Below, piece after piece: positions 1-8,277 of a DNA stretch of 64,000 nt; within the stretch, counting starts at the first letter, position 1; every line of letters starts with the position of its first letter. The translations under genes were made by a program, and so were the position numbers. This stretch comes from Billgrantia saliphila (GTDB lineage: Bacteria; Pseudomonadota; Gammaproteobacteria; Pseudomonadales; Halomonadaceae), in assembly GCF_002930105.1 (NCBI RefSeq), contig NZ_PJRN01000013.1:62001-126000 (forward strand), read 5' to 3'. Under the pieces are notes generated by a model, which was not told the origin of the DNA, made no database searches, and worked only from the letters and a program-made list of their open reading frames with translations.

Positions 1-55
1 GGGCATCCGGCGAACGAGCCAGTCGATGCCAATCTCTCTCATTATTGTTGATATT

Positions 56-86
56 AATCCAACCGGTTGTCCCGGTTGGATTTTTT
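56..86 (+). terminator. Rho-independent terminator of a gene left of the window
   Basis: An 11-bp perfect stem (AATCCAACCGG at 56-66 pairing with CCGGTTGGATT at 72-82), a 5-nt loop and a T run at 81-86 form a textbook intrinsic terminator on the plus strand. It would end a gene lying mostly outside the window. One frame from base 1 is open up to a TGA at 49-51, which could be the tail of that gene, but it is too short to identify. Confidence 0.85.
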
Positions 87-106
87 GCTTTTATTGTCTG
101 ATACTG

Positions 107-126
107 ACTGAGATGGTCAACTCAGT
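107..126. other. Inverted repeat upstream of bfr
   Basis: ACTGAG (107-112) and CTCAGT (121-126) form a perfect 6-bp inverted repeat with an 8-nt spacer, between the preceding terminator and the bfr start codon at 178. It could be a small operator or a 5'-UTR stem. I do not recognise a clear Fur box, so its role is unknown. Confidence 0.3.
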
Positions 127-177
127 TACCGCAACAACGAGGGCTAGGCCCTGAGGTCTACGAGAGGGAGAGCAGCA

Positions 178-660
178 ATGAAAGGCGATGCCAAGGTCAT
201 CGAATACCTGAACGCCGCGCTTGGCAACGAGCTGGTAGCGATCAACCAGTACTTCCTGCACGCCAAGATGTACAAGGACTGGGGCCTGAAGGCGTTGGCC
301 AAGTGGGAGTATGACGAGTCCATCGACGAGATGAAGCACGCCGACCGGTTGATCGAGCGTATCCTCTTTCTCGAAGGCATGCCCAACCTGCAGGATCTCG
401 GCAAGCTGCACATCGGCGAGAACGTGCGTGAAATGCTCGAATGCGACCTCAAGATCGAGCATGAGGGACGTGACGGCTATATCGAGGCCATCGCCTACTG
501 CGAGCAGGTCAAGGATTACGTCACCCGCGATATGTTCCGCGATATTCTCGCCGACGAGGAAGAGCATATCGATCATATCGAGACCGAACTCGGCCTGATC
601 GACAAGGTCGGTATCGAGAATTACATGCTGCGCCAGATGCAGGAGGCCGGGGACGAATAA
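178..660 (+). CDS. bfr: Bacterioferritin
   Basis: A 160-residue bacterioferritin, the haem-containing 24-mer that oxidises Fe(II) and stores iron in the cytoplasm. The length matches the family (about 158). All di-iron ferroxidase ligands are at the expected places: E18, E51, H54, E94, E127 and H130. The haem-bridging methionine M52 is also present, so the subunit should be both haem-binding and catalytically competent. The start is supported by an AGGGAG ribosome-binding site in the run before the ATG. The gene stands alone, with an intrinsic terminator before it (56-86) and another after it (693-720), so it is probably monocistronic. No bfd ferredoxin gene lies next to it in this window. 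Confidence 0.96.
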   Translation: MKGDAKVIEYLNAALGNELVAINQYFLHAKMYKDWGLKALAKWEYDESIDEMKHADRLIERILFLEGMPNLQDLGKLHIGENVREMLECDLKIEHEGRDGYIEAIAYCEQVKDYVTRDMFRDILADEEEHIDHIETELGLIDKVGIENYMLRQMQEAGDE

Positions 661-692
661 TCGCCGAGTTTCACACGTACAGCGATGCTGCA

Positions 693-720
693 GACCGGCG
701 CCTCAAGGGCGCCGGTCTTG
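693..720 (+). terminator. Terminator after bfr
   Basis: GACCGGCGCC (693-702) pairs perfectly with GGCGCCGGTC (708-717) around a 5-nt loop, followed by TTGTGT. It lies 33 nt after the bfr stop. The T tract is short, so efficiency is uncertain. It may also act for the convergent DUF1653 gene ending at 791. Confidence 0.7.
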
Positions 721-790
721 TGTCAGGAGCGGTCAAACGAAAAAAGCGCGGCCCGGTAGAGAAGTGAGCGGTGCGGTCAGGCTGGCCGGG

Positions 791-1015
791 TCAGAACGCT
801 TTCTCCAGATCGAAGCGAGGGACGGGTTCACCGCGGACCTCAACGGTCTCGGTGAACATGGCGAGCGGTCGTACCCACAGGCCGTAATCGCCGTAGAGCG
901 CCCGATAGACCACCATGGGCTCCTCGGTCTCGCTGTGGTGGGCCACGCCGAGCACCTCGTAGCGGTTGCCCTTGTAGTGGCTGTAGATGCCGGGAACGGG
1001 GTAGGGGTGGGACAT
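791..1015 (-). CDS. DUF1653 family small protein
   Basis: A 74-residue protein that is almost entirely one DUF1653 domain. The pattern PGIYSHYKGNRYEVLGVAHH followed by EEPMVVYRALYGDYGLWVRP is the family signature. The function of the family is not known to me; it is a compact beta-rich domain. The ATG at 1015 is preferred over one 21 nt upstream because GGAG sits about 8 nt before it and the upstream start would overlap tcdA. It follows the tcdA stop by 14 nt and is probably the last gene of a truC-tcdA-DUF1653 operon. Family assignment is firm; function is open. Confidence 0.85.
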   Translation of the reverse strand: MSHPYPVPGIYSHYKGNRYEVLGVAHHSETEEPMVVYRALYGDYGLWVRPLAMFTETVEVRGEPVPRFDLEKAF

Positions 1016-1029
1016 CTCTGGGCTCCAGG

Positions 1030-1863
1030 TCAACAATAGGTGTTGGCGTCGACCGCCTCCCTGGCGGCCTGCTTGGCCAAGCGTGCGAGCACTCGCGAGG
1101 CGGCGATGAAGCCGAAGCCGCCCGTGACGAACGTCGCCGCACCCACACCGGAGGCACAGTCCAGTCGCGTCGATTCACCTGCGCCGGGCTTCTGCAGGCA
1201 GACTTCGCCATCAGCGCCAGGGTAGATCAGTTGCTCGTCGGAGTAGACACATTCGACCGAAAAGCGGCGCTTGGGGTTGCGTGAAAAACCGTAGTCGCGT
1301 CGCAGACGGGCGCGCACTTTGGCCAGCAGTGGATCGTGCTCGGTGCGCGCCAGGTCCGCCACCCGGATGCGGGTGGGGTCGGTCTGTCCGCCGGCGGCGC
1401 CCGCCACGACGATCGGCAGCTTGCGCCGCCGGCACCAATGGATCAGCGCCGCCTTGGCCACCACGCTGTCGATGGCATCGACCACATAGTCGGCGTCTGC
1501 GGGAATGCGGTCGGCCAGGTTGGTCGGTGTGACGAAGGCCGGGTCGGCGGCGACTTCGATGCCGGGCTGGATGGCCCGGCAGCGTTCCGCGAGCACATCC
1601 ACCTTGGGTCGGCCGATATGGCCGTCGAGGGCGGGCAACTGGCGATTGACGTTGGAGACGCAGACGTCGTCGAGATCGATCAGCGTGAGCCGGCCGATGC
1701 CCGAGCGCGCCAGGGCCTCCACTGCCCAGCTGCCGACGCCACCCACGCCCACCACGACCACATGGGCGGTGCGAAAACGGGTGAGGGCGCGGCTGCCGTA
1801 AAGCCGACGAATGCCGCCGAAGCGAAAGTCGTAGTCATCCTGGGGGATGGGCGCAGCGGTCAT
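1030..1863 (-). CDS. tcdA: tRNA threonylcarbamoyladenosine dehydratase TcdA
   Basis: A 277-residue E1-like (ThiF/MoeB/HesA fold) protein of the TcdA/CsdL family, which uses ATP to cyclise t6A37 to ct6A37 in ANN-decoding tRNAs. The nucleotide-binding glycine loop VVVGVGGVGSWAVEALARSG lies near residues 34-53, followed by the acidic LIDLDDV strand and the NVNRQ motif. The family's VAGAAGGQTDPTRI segment and the C-terminal GFIAASRVL helix are visible. The open frame extends 69 codons further upstream, but that part is low-complexity Arg/Pro sequence antisense to truC; the ATG at 1863 gives the normal N-terminus. It lies 21 nt downstream of truC. The t6A precursor enzyme TsaC is encoded about 26 kb away in this window. 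Confidence 0.94.
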   Translation of the reverse strand: MTAAPIPQDDYDFRFGGIRRLYGSRALTRFRTAHVVVVGVGGVGSWAVEALARSGIGRLTLIDLDDVCVSNVNRQLPALDGHIGRPKVDVLAERCRAIQPGIEVAADPAFVTPTNLADRIPADADYVVDAIDSVVAKAALIHWCRRRKLPIVVAGAAGGQTDPTRIRVADLARTEHDPLLAKVRARLRRDYGFSRNPKRRFSVECVYSDEQLIYPGADGEVCLQKPGAGESTRLDCASGVGAATFVTGGFGFIAASRVLARLAKQAAREAVDANTYC

Positions 1864-1883
1864 GGGGACAATGGGCCTCCGAA

Positions 1884-2651
1884 TCAGGCGGGGAGGGAAG
1901 GATGGCGCGCCGCTTCCCGCACGCCGTCGAGGGGGAGATGGGAAGCCCAGCCGAAATGCTCCAGCAGTGCTGTCATGCCGGCGTCGAGGGCGCAGCTCAG
2001 CTCGAGGCGGTGGCCGTCGACCGGGTGCGCGAAGGCCAGGCCCACCGCCGCCAGCAGCAGCCGCGGACAATCCAGGCGCTCGGCGAAGAAGCGGTTGTGC
2101 TTGCCCTTGCCGTGCTTGGCATCACCGATGATCGGATAGCCGCGACGGGAGAGATGACGACGGATCTGGTGGCGCCGACCGGTCAGCGGATGCACCTCCA
2201 GCAGCGAGTAACGGCTGGTGGGGTAGCGATCCACCTGCACGGGCAACTCCACGCTGTCGAGCCGGCGGATTTCGGTCGACGCCTCCAGCGCTGGCATTTC
2301 TGCCTTGGGGCGACTGCCGTCCTCCTCACGCAGGGCATAGTCGAGCCATTCGTGCTCGGGGCCGATACCTCGCACCACGGCCAGATAGCGCTTGTGCGTC
2401 TGGCGCTGGGCGAAAGCCTCGGCCAGCCGGGCCGCCGAGGCTGGATCGAGGGCAAAGATCATCACCCCGGAAGTGGGGCGATCAAGGCGATGTACCGGGT
2501 AGACACGCCGGCCCAATTGATCGCGCAGACGCTGCAACAGGAACTCACGCTCGCCGTGTGCCAGCGCTGTGCGATGCACCAGCAGGCCGGCGGGTTTGTG
2601 CACCGCCACCAGGTGGTCATCACGATGCAGAATTCTCAGCGCTTGCGGCAT
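1884..2651 (-). CDS. truC: tRNA pseudouridine(65) synthase TruC
   Basis: A 255-residue RluA-type pseudouridine synthase. The catalytic motif HRLDRPTSG (Asp nucleophile) and the LTGRRHQIRRHL motif identify the family. Similarity to the TruC branch is strongest: LVAVHKPAGLLVHR at the N-terminus, YPTSRYSLLEVHPLTGRR in the middle and LEHFGW near the C-terminus. TruC isomerises U65 in the T-arm of some tRNAs. It heads a probable truC-tcdA-DUF1653 unit, all on the minus strand with short gaps. RluB/RluE-type synthases are unlikely because there is no N-terminal S4 domain. Confidence 0.9.
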   Translation of the reverse strand: MPQALRILHRDDHLVAVHKPAGLLVHRTALAHGEREFLLQRLRDQLGRRVYPVHRLDRPTSGVMIFALDPASAARLAEAFAQRQTHKRYLAVVRGIGPEHEWLDYALREEDGSRPKAEMPALEASTEIRRLDSVELPVQVDRYPTSRYSLLEVHPLTGRRHQIRRHLSRRGYPIIGDAKHGKGKHNRFFAERLDCPRLLLAAVGLAFAHPVDGHRLELSCALDAGMTALLEHFGWASHLPLDGVREAARHPSLPA

Positions 2652-2731
2652 GGCGTTCCGGGTCCGTTCGACAAGGGCGACATTGTCGCCGTCGGCCCCT
2701 GAATTGTCACCCCGTGGCGGGGCACGGAAGC

Positions 2732-4030
2732 TCAGTCGCTATCCTGGCAGTTGCCCCGCTTCAGGATGCCGTTGGCGATTCGTTCGATGCCCTGGCGGTA
2801 GGCCGCCTGGCGATTCGAGACCGACTCCCGTTCGGCGCGCTCGAGCACCAGCCGGCTCTGCCGCTCGATGCGCTCGGCGAGGCGTGCGTTGACCTCCTCT
2901 TCGGCCCAGCGTTCGCCGGTGCGGTTTTGCACCCATTCGTAGTAGCTGACGATCACGCCGCCGGTATTGGCCAGCACGTCGGGGATTACCGGCACGCCGC
3001 GCTCCTCGAGCCGCGCGTCGGCCGCGCTGGTGACCGGCCCGTTGGCGATCTCGAGCAGCGCCTTCGCCCGCACCTGGTCGACGTTGTCCTCGTGGATCTG
3101 ATTCTCCAGTGCCGCCAGCGCCAGCACGTCCACCTCCAGCGTGAGCAGGTCATCGCGGTCGAGCTTCTCCACGTTCTCGGCGATGCACACCGAGTCGTTG
3201 CAATAGACCATGTCGTGCAATCGCTGATTGCGACGCTTCTGAACCATGATCGGGTCGGGGTCGAGCCCCTCCTCGCTGTAGATGGCGCCTTTGGAATCAG
3301 AGACGGCGACGATTCGATAGCCTCGCGCGTGGGCCAGGCGGGCGAAATGGTAGGCGGCATTGCCGAAGCCCTGGACCGCCACCGTCACGTCCTCCGTGCG
3401 GCGTTCCGCGCGCGCGGCCCAGAGATCCAGCACGTGCAGGGCGCCGCGCCCCGTGGCGGCGACGCGACCCAGCGAACCTCCCAACGCCGGCGGCTTACCG
3501 GTGATGGCCGCCGGCACCTTGCCGCGGGCCAGATGGTCGAATTCGTCGGCCATCCAACCCATGACCATGGCATTGGTGTTGACGTCGGGCGCGGGAATGT
3601 CGCGGTCGGGTCCCATGACATCGGCAATGGAGCGCACATAGCTGCGGGCGAGGCGCTCCAGCTCGAGGCGCGACAGCGCCTTGGGGTCGACCTGGACGCC
3701 GCCCTTGCCGCCGCCGTAGGGCAGATCGACCACGGCGCACTTCACCGCCATCCAGAAGCTCAGTGTGGTGACCTCTTCCTGAGTGACGTTGGGATGGAAA
3801 CGAATGCCGCCCTTGGCCGGGCCCAGCGTGTCGTTGTACTGCACGCGCCAGCCCGGGAAGACTTTCAGCCGACCGTCGTCCATGCGCACCGGAACGCTGA
3901 CCTGCAGCGATAGGTTGGGCTGCATCAACCGCTCGCGCGCATCCGCCGGCACGTCGAGAGCCTCGAAGACGGCTTCCAGGCGCGAGCGGGCATCATCGAA
4001 CAGATTGGCATGATCCGTTTGCCGAGACAT
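2732..4030 (-). CDS. Glu/Leu/Phe/Val dehydrogenase (glutamate dehydrogenase)
   Basis: A 432-residue amino-acid dehydrogenase of the Glu/Leu/Phe/Val family, most likely NAD-type glutamate dehydrogenase (glutamate to 2-oxoglutarate plus ammonia). The N-terminal dimerisation domain carries YNDTLGPAKGGIRFHP and LPYGGGKGGVQVDP, the glycine-rich loop holding the catalytic lysine. The Rossmann domain starts near VAVQGFGNAAYHFARL, and PDVLANTGGVIVSYYEWVQN is the typical C-terminal motif. The length fits hexameric short-chain GDHs (about 420-450). The ATG at 4030 is followed by a normal N-terminus. It lies 80 nt upstream of truC on the same strand and may have its own transcript. A leucine dehydrogenase is less likely at this length and context. 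Confidence 0.9.
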   Translation of the reverse strand: MSRQTDHANLFDDARSRLEAVFEALDVPADARERLMQPNLSLQVSVPVRMDDGRLKVFPGWRVQYNDTLGPAKGGIRFHPNVTQEEVTTLSFWMAVKCAVVDLPYGGGKGGVQVDPKALSRLELERLARSYVRSIADVMGPDRDIPAPDVNTNAMVMGWMADEFDHLARGKVPAAITGKPPALGGSLGRVAATGRGALHVLDLWAARAERRTEDVTVAVQGFGNAAYHFARLAHARGYRIVAVSDSKGAIYSEEGLDPDPIMVQKRRNQRLHDMVYCNDSVCIAENVEKLDRDDLLTLEVDVLALAALENQIHEDNVDQVRAKALLEIANGPVTSAADARLEERGVPVIPDVLANTGGVIVSYYEWVQNRTGERWAEEEVNARLAERIERQSRLVLERAERESVSNRQAAYRQGIERIANGILKRGNCQDSD

Positions 4031-4180
4031 GACTTCCTCCTGATGGTTGACGATCCGATTCCTGTCACAGCGTAGCAGCCCAGCAGCCGGACAGGCCGGC
4101 CGGGCCTGGTGCGACGTGTCACGCCGTTGTCACGAGGATGTCGCATTGTTACCCCTGTAACGGGAATCGAAGGAATCATC

Positions 4181-5920
4181 ATGACCTCCCAGGAGGCGCA
4201 AGAGCTCAGGACGATCATCGAGAATGAAAGTCTCACGCCCTATTTCCAGCCGATCATCGATGTGGCGCGACAGCGCGTGCATGGCTACGAGGCGTTGATC
4301 CGCGGTCCGGCGGATTCGTCACTACACTCGCCGCGTCGTCTGTTCGACGTGGCCATGGCGGCGGGACGGCTGGTGGAGCTCGACCTGCTGTGTCGACGCC
4401 TGGCGATTCGGGCCTTCACGCAGCTCGACCTGCCCGGCCGACTGTTCCTCAACGTGATGCCATCGACCATCGTCGAGCGCGACTTTCGCGAAGGCTTGAC
4501 GTTGGGTTTCCTGAGCGAGTTCGGACTGACGCCCAACCGGGTAGTGATTGAGCTGACCGAGCACGTGCCGATCCAGGATTATGCGTTGATGCGTCAGGCG
4601 GTCGCGCACTATCGCGACATGGGCTTTCAGGTGGCGCTGGACGACCTGGGGGCCGGCCATTCCAGCCTGCGTCACTGGGCCGAGCTGCGCCCCGATTTCG
4701 TCAAGCTGGATCGTCACTTCGTGTCGAGTATCGACCGTGAGCCCGGCAAGCGTGAGTTCCTGCGCTCGATCCTCGATGTCGCGCGCAGCCTGGGTTGTCA
4801 GCTCATCGCCGAAGGTATCGAGACTGTCGAGGAATATCGCTGCCTGTGGGAGCTGGATCGCAGCCTGGCGCTGCTGCAGGGCTATTATTTCGCCCGGCCG
4901 AGCCTGGCACCGCCGCGGGTCGTAGAACGCCTCCTGCCCAGCGGCGCACCGCTGCGTCACGAAGCGATGCGCAGCGCCCGCGCCATTCTTCGGCCCTTGC
5001 CGCCGATAGCGCCGGAACTGCCGGTGCTCAACCTGGCGGAGCGCTTTCGGGCCGATCCGGCGCTGCGCTGCGTGGCGGTGGTCGACGAGGGACGTCCGTT
5101 GGGCGTGGTGCGTCGCAACGCTTTCCTGACGCTGTTCACCAACCCCTACAGCCATGCCCTCTTCGCCAGGCGCCGGGTACACGAACTGGTCGACGAGGCG
5201 ATGCTGATTGCCGTCGACGAGACGCCGCTGGCCACGCTCAGTCAGCAGGTGACCGATAGCCGGGACGTGCAGCAGGAGGATTTCGTGATCGTCGACCGCG
5301 ATGGGCGCTACCAGGGCATGGGTACCATCGTCGACCTGTTGCGCGAGATCACCGCGATCCAGGTTCGCCAGGCGCGGCACGCCAATCCCTTGACCGGGCT
5401 GCCCGGCAACCTGTTGATCAACGAGACGCTTGGCGAATGGTTGGAGAGCGGTGCGGCGTTCACGGCCGTCTATTGCGACCTGGACAATTTCAAGGCCTAC
5501 AACGACGCCTATGGCTACGCCCGTGGCGATCGCATGATCGTGGCGCTAGCGCAGTTGCTCGGTGAGGAAACGGGACGGGGGGATTTCGTCGGCCATATCG
5601 GTGGCGACGATTTTATGCTGCTTCTCGCGGGGCATGACTGGGAGCGGGTGTGCCACCACGTGCTCGACGCGTTCGGCGCCATGGCGCCGGGTTTCTATGA
5701 TGCCTCGGATCGGCGTGCCGGCGGCGTGCGCATCGAGAACCGGCGGGGGCGCATGACCTTCCATCCCTTCGTCAGCCTGTCGCTTGCGGCTCGCCCGGTG
5801 GCGAATGGCCAGGGCGGCGATCCGCTGGCCATCGCCGAGGACCTCTCCGAGCTCAAGCAGCAGGCGAAGCGCCACTCCGGCAACAGCCTGTTCGTCGACC
5901 GCCGGCAGCGGCGCGGCTGA
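4181..5920 (+). CDS. EAL-CBS pair-GGDEF cyclic-di-GMP protein
   Basis: A 579-residue cytoplasmic protein. The N-terminal EAL phosphodiesterase domain (about 5-245) keeps the catalytic residues: EAL at 37-39, N91, ELTE (124-127), DD (154-155), K175, E211 and QG (233-234). The middle (about 285-395) resembles a CBS-domain pair, seen as VAVVDEGRPLGVVRRNAFL and FVIVDRDGRYQGMGTI. The C-terminal GGDEF domain (about 402-575) has signature GGDDF (474-478). The usual inhibitory RxxD site is not intact: the Asp is present but Arg is displaced by one position. EAL is placed before GGDEF, the reverse of the common order. Start at 4181 is chosen for GAAGGA about 6 nt upstream. It is divergent from gdh. 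Hydrolysis of c-di-GMP is the safer prediction; cyclase activity is uncertain. Confidence 0.9.
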   Translation: MTSQEAQELRTIIENESLTPYFQPIIDVARQRVHGYEALIRGPADSSLHSPRRLFDVAMAAGRLVELDLLCRRLAIRAFTQLDLPGRLFLNVMPSTIVERDFREGLTLGFLSEFGLTPNRVVIELTEHVPIQDYALMRQAVAHYRDMGFQVALDDLGAGHSSLRHWAELRPDFVKLDRHFVSSIDREPGKREFLRSILDVARSLGCQLIAEGIETVEEYRCLWELDRSLALLQGYYFARPSLAPPRVVERLLPSGAPLRHEAMRSARAILRPLPPIAPELPVLNLAERFRADPALRCVAVVDEGRPLGVVRRNAFLTLFTNPYSHALFARRRVHELVDEAMLIAVDETPLATLSQQVTDSRDVQQEDFVIVDRDGRYQGMGTIVDLLREITAIQVRQARHANPLTGLPGNLLINETLGEWLESGAAFTAVYCDLDNFKAYNDAYGYARGDRMIVALAQLLGEETGRGDFVGHIGGDDFMLLLAGHDWERVCHHVLDAFGAMAPGFYDASDRRAGGVRIENRRGRMTFHPFVSLSLAARPVANGQGGDPLAIAEDLSELKQQAKRHSGNSLFVDRRQRRG

Positions 5921-5976
5921 AACCGTTCCCGCGACTCCGTGCAGGAACGGAACGTTAACCAGCAAGTGTCGGAGGT

Positions 5977-7395
5977 TTATTCGCTGCTCAGGCTCAGCGT
6001 ATAGGCGCCGCTGTCGCTACCGCCGTAAGAGCGGGCGGTGGCGCGGTAGACGCCGGGTTCCAGGTGGGTACTGATGCGCGCGTTCAGATCACCGGCGCTG
6101 TCGTCATCGCTGAGGAAGACCCCTTCACCCTCGAGCTCCAGGTAGGAGTCGACGTCGTTGGAGCGCATTTCCAGGTGATAGTTGCCCGCCTGTTCGACCT
6201 GGAACTCATAGATCGATCTGCCGCCCGGCAACAGACTGGCGCTGATGGGATGGTCCACCTCGAGTTGGCCGTTCTCCGGCAACTCGTCGATCTCGACGGC
6301 GCTGGCCCGCAGCTCGAACAGGCCACTGCCGCCGTCGCCGTGGTGGCGCGCCGTCACGGTATAGCTGCCGGGTTCCAGCGGGTAGTAGAGCCGCGCATTG
6401 AGCCCTTCACCGCCATCGTCGTCGCTGGCGAAGACGTTGTTGCCTTGCAGTTCGAGTACGGAATCGAAGTCGTCGGAGAGCATCTCCAGGGTGACCGCCG
6501 AACGGGTCTCGAGCTCGAGCTGATACACCAGAGCGTCGCCGCTCAGCCAGCCCTGCAGCGGTTCGTCGAGCCGCAGCTCGCCGCTGTTGCGCAGCGCGTC
6601 GGCATCGGCGTATTCATGCGGGGCGAGTTCGAGGGTGTACAGTCCGCTGCCTTCGGCGTAGGCGGCGCGCGCCGTCAGGCGGTATTCGCCGGGTTCGAGG
6701 AAGTCGGCAATGCGCGCATCCAGGTTGCCGGCGCTATCGTCGTCCTCGCGGCGGTAACCATTGGGGCCTTCCAGCACCAGAAAGGCGTCCACATCGCTAG
6801 AGCGCATCTCGATCTGGTAGAGGCCGCTTTCCTCGATGGTAACCGTATAGTTGTCGGCGCCATCCTGCAGCCAGCCGTCGGCCTGCATTGGCATGGTCAG
6901 GGTGTCGCTTTCGATCAGCTCCATCTCACGGCTGGTCAGCGTGAAGGGGCCGTAGCTATGCAGGTCATGGCCGCTGACGATCAGCGTATAGTCGCCGCCC
7001 TCATCGATGCGCCGGCGCAGCGCCGAAGCCCTCGGCGCGTCGTAATAGGCCGGGTCGCTGCTGGTCGCGAGCATCTGTTCGTGATCGTCGTACAGGGTCA
7101 GCGTACCTTGCAGCGGGCCACCGAGTTCGATCTCGATGAGGGTGCCCTCTTCGAGCGGCAGGCTGAAGCGCTCGAAGCGACTCCCGTCCTTGCCGTTCAG
7201 CTCGCTGGCGGAGGTGATCTCGCCGCGCAGGCGCTCGCCCAGGGTCAGAGTGGCGTACGCTGTGTCTTCCGCAACGGCACTGTCGATCGGTGCGGCGTCG
7301 GCGGTCATGACGGCGGGCAACTGCCAGCCGGCAACGAAGCCGGCGGCGGCGCCGCCCAGGGCGACGAGAGCGATGGTAGGGGCGCGATTGGCCAT
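5977..7395 (-). CDS. Exported protein made of PPC-like beta-sandwich repeats
   Basis: A 472-residue protein with an N-terminal hydrophobic segment (about 8-30, LVALGGAAAGFVAGWQLPAV), probably a signal anchor or signal peptide. The rest is four repeats of roughly 100 residues (about 50-155, 160-258, 270-365, 372-470). The last three are clearly similar: each has an L/I-x-M-x-S-x-DVD-type strand, an SDDD/EDDD-G turn with LNARI or LDARI, then a LEPGxYxxTAR strand. This resembles bacterial pre-peptidase C-terminal (PPC) domains, but there is no peptidase domain. The protein is very acidic, as expected for exported proteins of halophiles. AAGGA lies 7 nt before the ATG. A role in the envelope or periplasm is inference; no enzyme signature is visible. 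Confidence 0.8.
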   Translation of the reverse strand: MANRAPTIALVALGGAAAGFVAGWQLPAVMTADAAPIDSAVAEDTAYATLTLGERLRGEITSASELNGKDGSRFERFSLPLEEGTLIEIELGGPLQGTLTLYDDHEQMLATSSDPAYYDAPRASALRRRIDEGGDYTLIVSGHDLHSYGPFTLTSREMELIESDTLTMPMQADGWLQDGADNYTVTIEESGLYQIEMRSSDVDAFLVLEGPNGYRREDDDSAGNLDARIADFLEPGEYRLTARAAYAEGSGLYTLELAPHEYADADALRNSGELRLDEPLQGWLSGDALVYQLELETRSAVTLEMLSDDFDSVLELQGNNVFASDDDGGEGLNARLYYPLEPGSYTVTARHHGDGGSGLFELRASAVEIDELPENGQLEVDHPISASLLPGGRSIYEFQVEQAGNYHLEMRSNDVDSYLELEGEGVFLSDDDSAGDLNARISTHLEPGVYRATARSYGGSDSGAYTLSLSSE

Positions 7396-7603
7396 TACAG
7401 CATCCTTGTTCGATGGCAGGGCATCGGTGGGAAGGAGCCCGAAGGAGCGGGCGTTTACATTGGGTAACCATTATATGCCGAATGCTGCGTTGAGGGATAT
7501 GTGCCGAATCAGCGCTTGAACTCGCTACGCCGAGCGCCACACTGGTGCATAACCTTCGACACGATGAACCGTCGAGACAGCCAACCAGGACAGAGGAGTC
7601 GAC

Positions 7604-8269
7604 ATGTCTTCCAGCGTATTGATCACGGGGGCCAACCGCGGCATCGGCCTGGCCCTGGCGCGTCATTACCGCAACGCGGGCTGGCGGGTCATCGGGGTTT
7701 GTCGCGAGTCCTCGCCTGAGCTCGCCGAGGTCGCCGAGCAGATGATCGAGGGCGTCGACGTGACGCGGCCCGATGATGTCGCCCGGCTCGTCGCACAGCT
7801 CGAGGGGCGCCGCCTGGACCTGCTGATCAACAATGCCGGCCTGCTGCGCGACGAGTCGCTGGGCTCACTGGACTTCGATTCGATTCGCGAGCAGATGGAG
7901 GTCAACGCCTACGGTCCGCTGCGCGTGTCCGAGGCGCTGCTGGATAACCTCGGTGCGGGCAGCAAGATCGCCAACGTCACCAGCCGCATGGGTTCCATCG
8001 CCGACAACGACTCCGGCGGGCGCTATGGTTACCGGGCCTCGAAGGCGGCGCTGAACGCCTTTGGCAAAGCGCTGGCCATGGATCTCAAGCCCAAGGGCAT
8101 TGCCGTGGCCCAGTTGCACCCGGGGTATGTGCAGACGCGCATGGTCAATTTCGGCGGGCTGATCCCGCCGGAGGAGGCCGCCGCCGGTATCGCCGCACGC
8201 ATCGAGGCCCTGACGCTGGAAACCAGCGGCGGGTTCTGGCACAGCAACGGCGAGGCGCTGCCCTGGTAG
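7604..8269 (+). CDS. SDR family oxidoreductase (C-factor-like)
   Basis: A 221-residue classical-type short-chain dehydrogenase/reductase. The NAD(P)-binding motif TGANRGIGLALARHY is at residues 8-22, NNAG near 75-78, and the active-site Tyr-x3-Lys is YRASK with an upstream Ser in NVTSRMGS. HPGYVQTRMV is the usual segment after the active site. The compact size and NYxLLLNNAG-like organisation resemble the CsgA/C-factor group, whose substrates are often unknown. GAGGAG lies 5 nt before the ATG. It is convergent with the PAP2 gene, separated by 8 nt. Substrate cannot be assigned from sequence. Confidence 0.88.
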   Translation: MSSSVLITGANRGIGLALARHYRNAGWRVIGVCRESSPELAEVAEQMIEGVDVTRPDDVARLVAQLEGRRLDLLINNAGLLRDESLGSLDFDSIREQMEVNAYGPLRVSEALLDNLGAGSKIANVTSRMGSIADNDSGGRYGYRASKAALNAFGKALAMDLKPKGIAVAQLHPGYVQTRMVNFGGLIPPEEAAAGIAARIEALTLETSGGFWHSNGEALPW

Positions 8270-8277
8270 CGTCGCCT

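Noticed and set aside
2558..3913. Plus-strand open frame of 451 codons
   Set aside because: Exactly antisense to the glutamate dehydrogenase gene; high-GC shadow frame without any domain or ribosome-binding site.
6064..7467. Plus-strand open frame of 467 codons
   Set aside because: Antisense to the PPC-repeat protein; the sense strand has signal peptide, repeats and ribosome-binding site.
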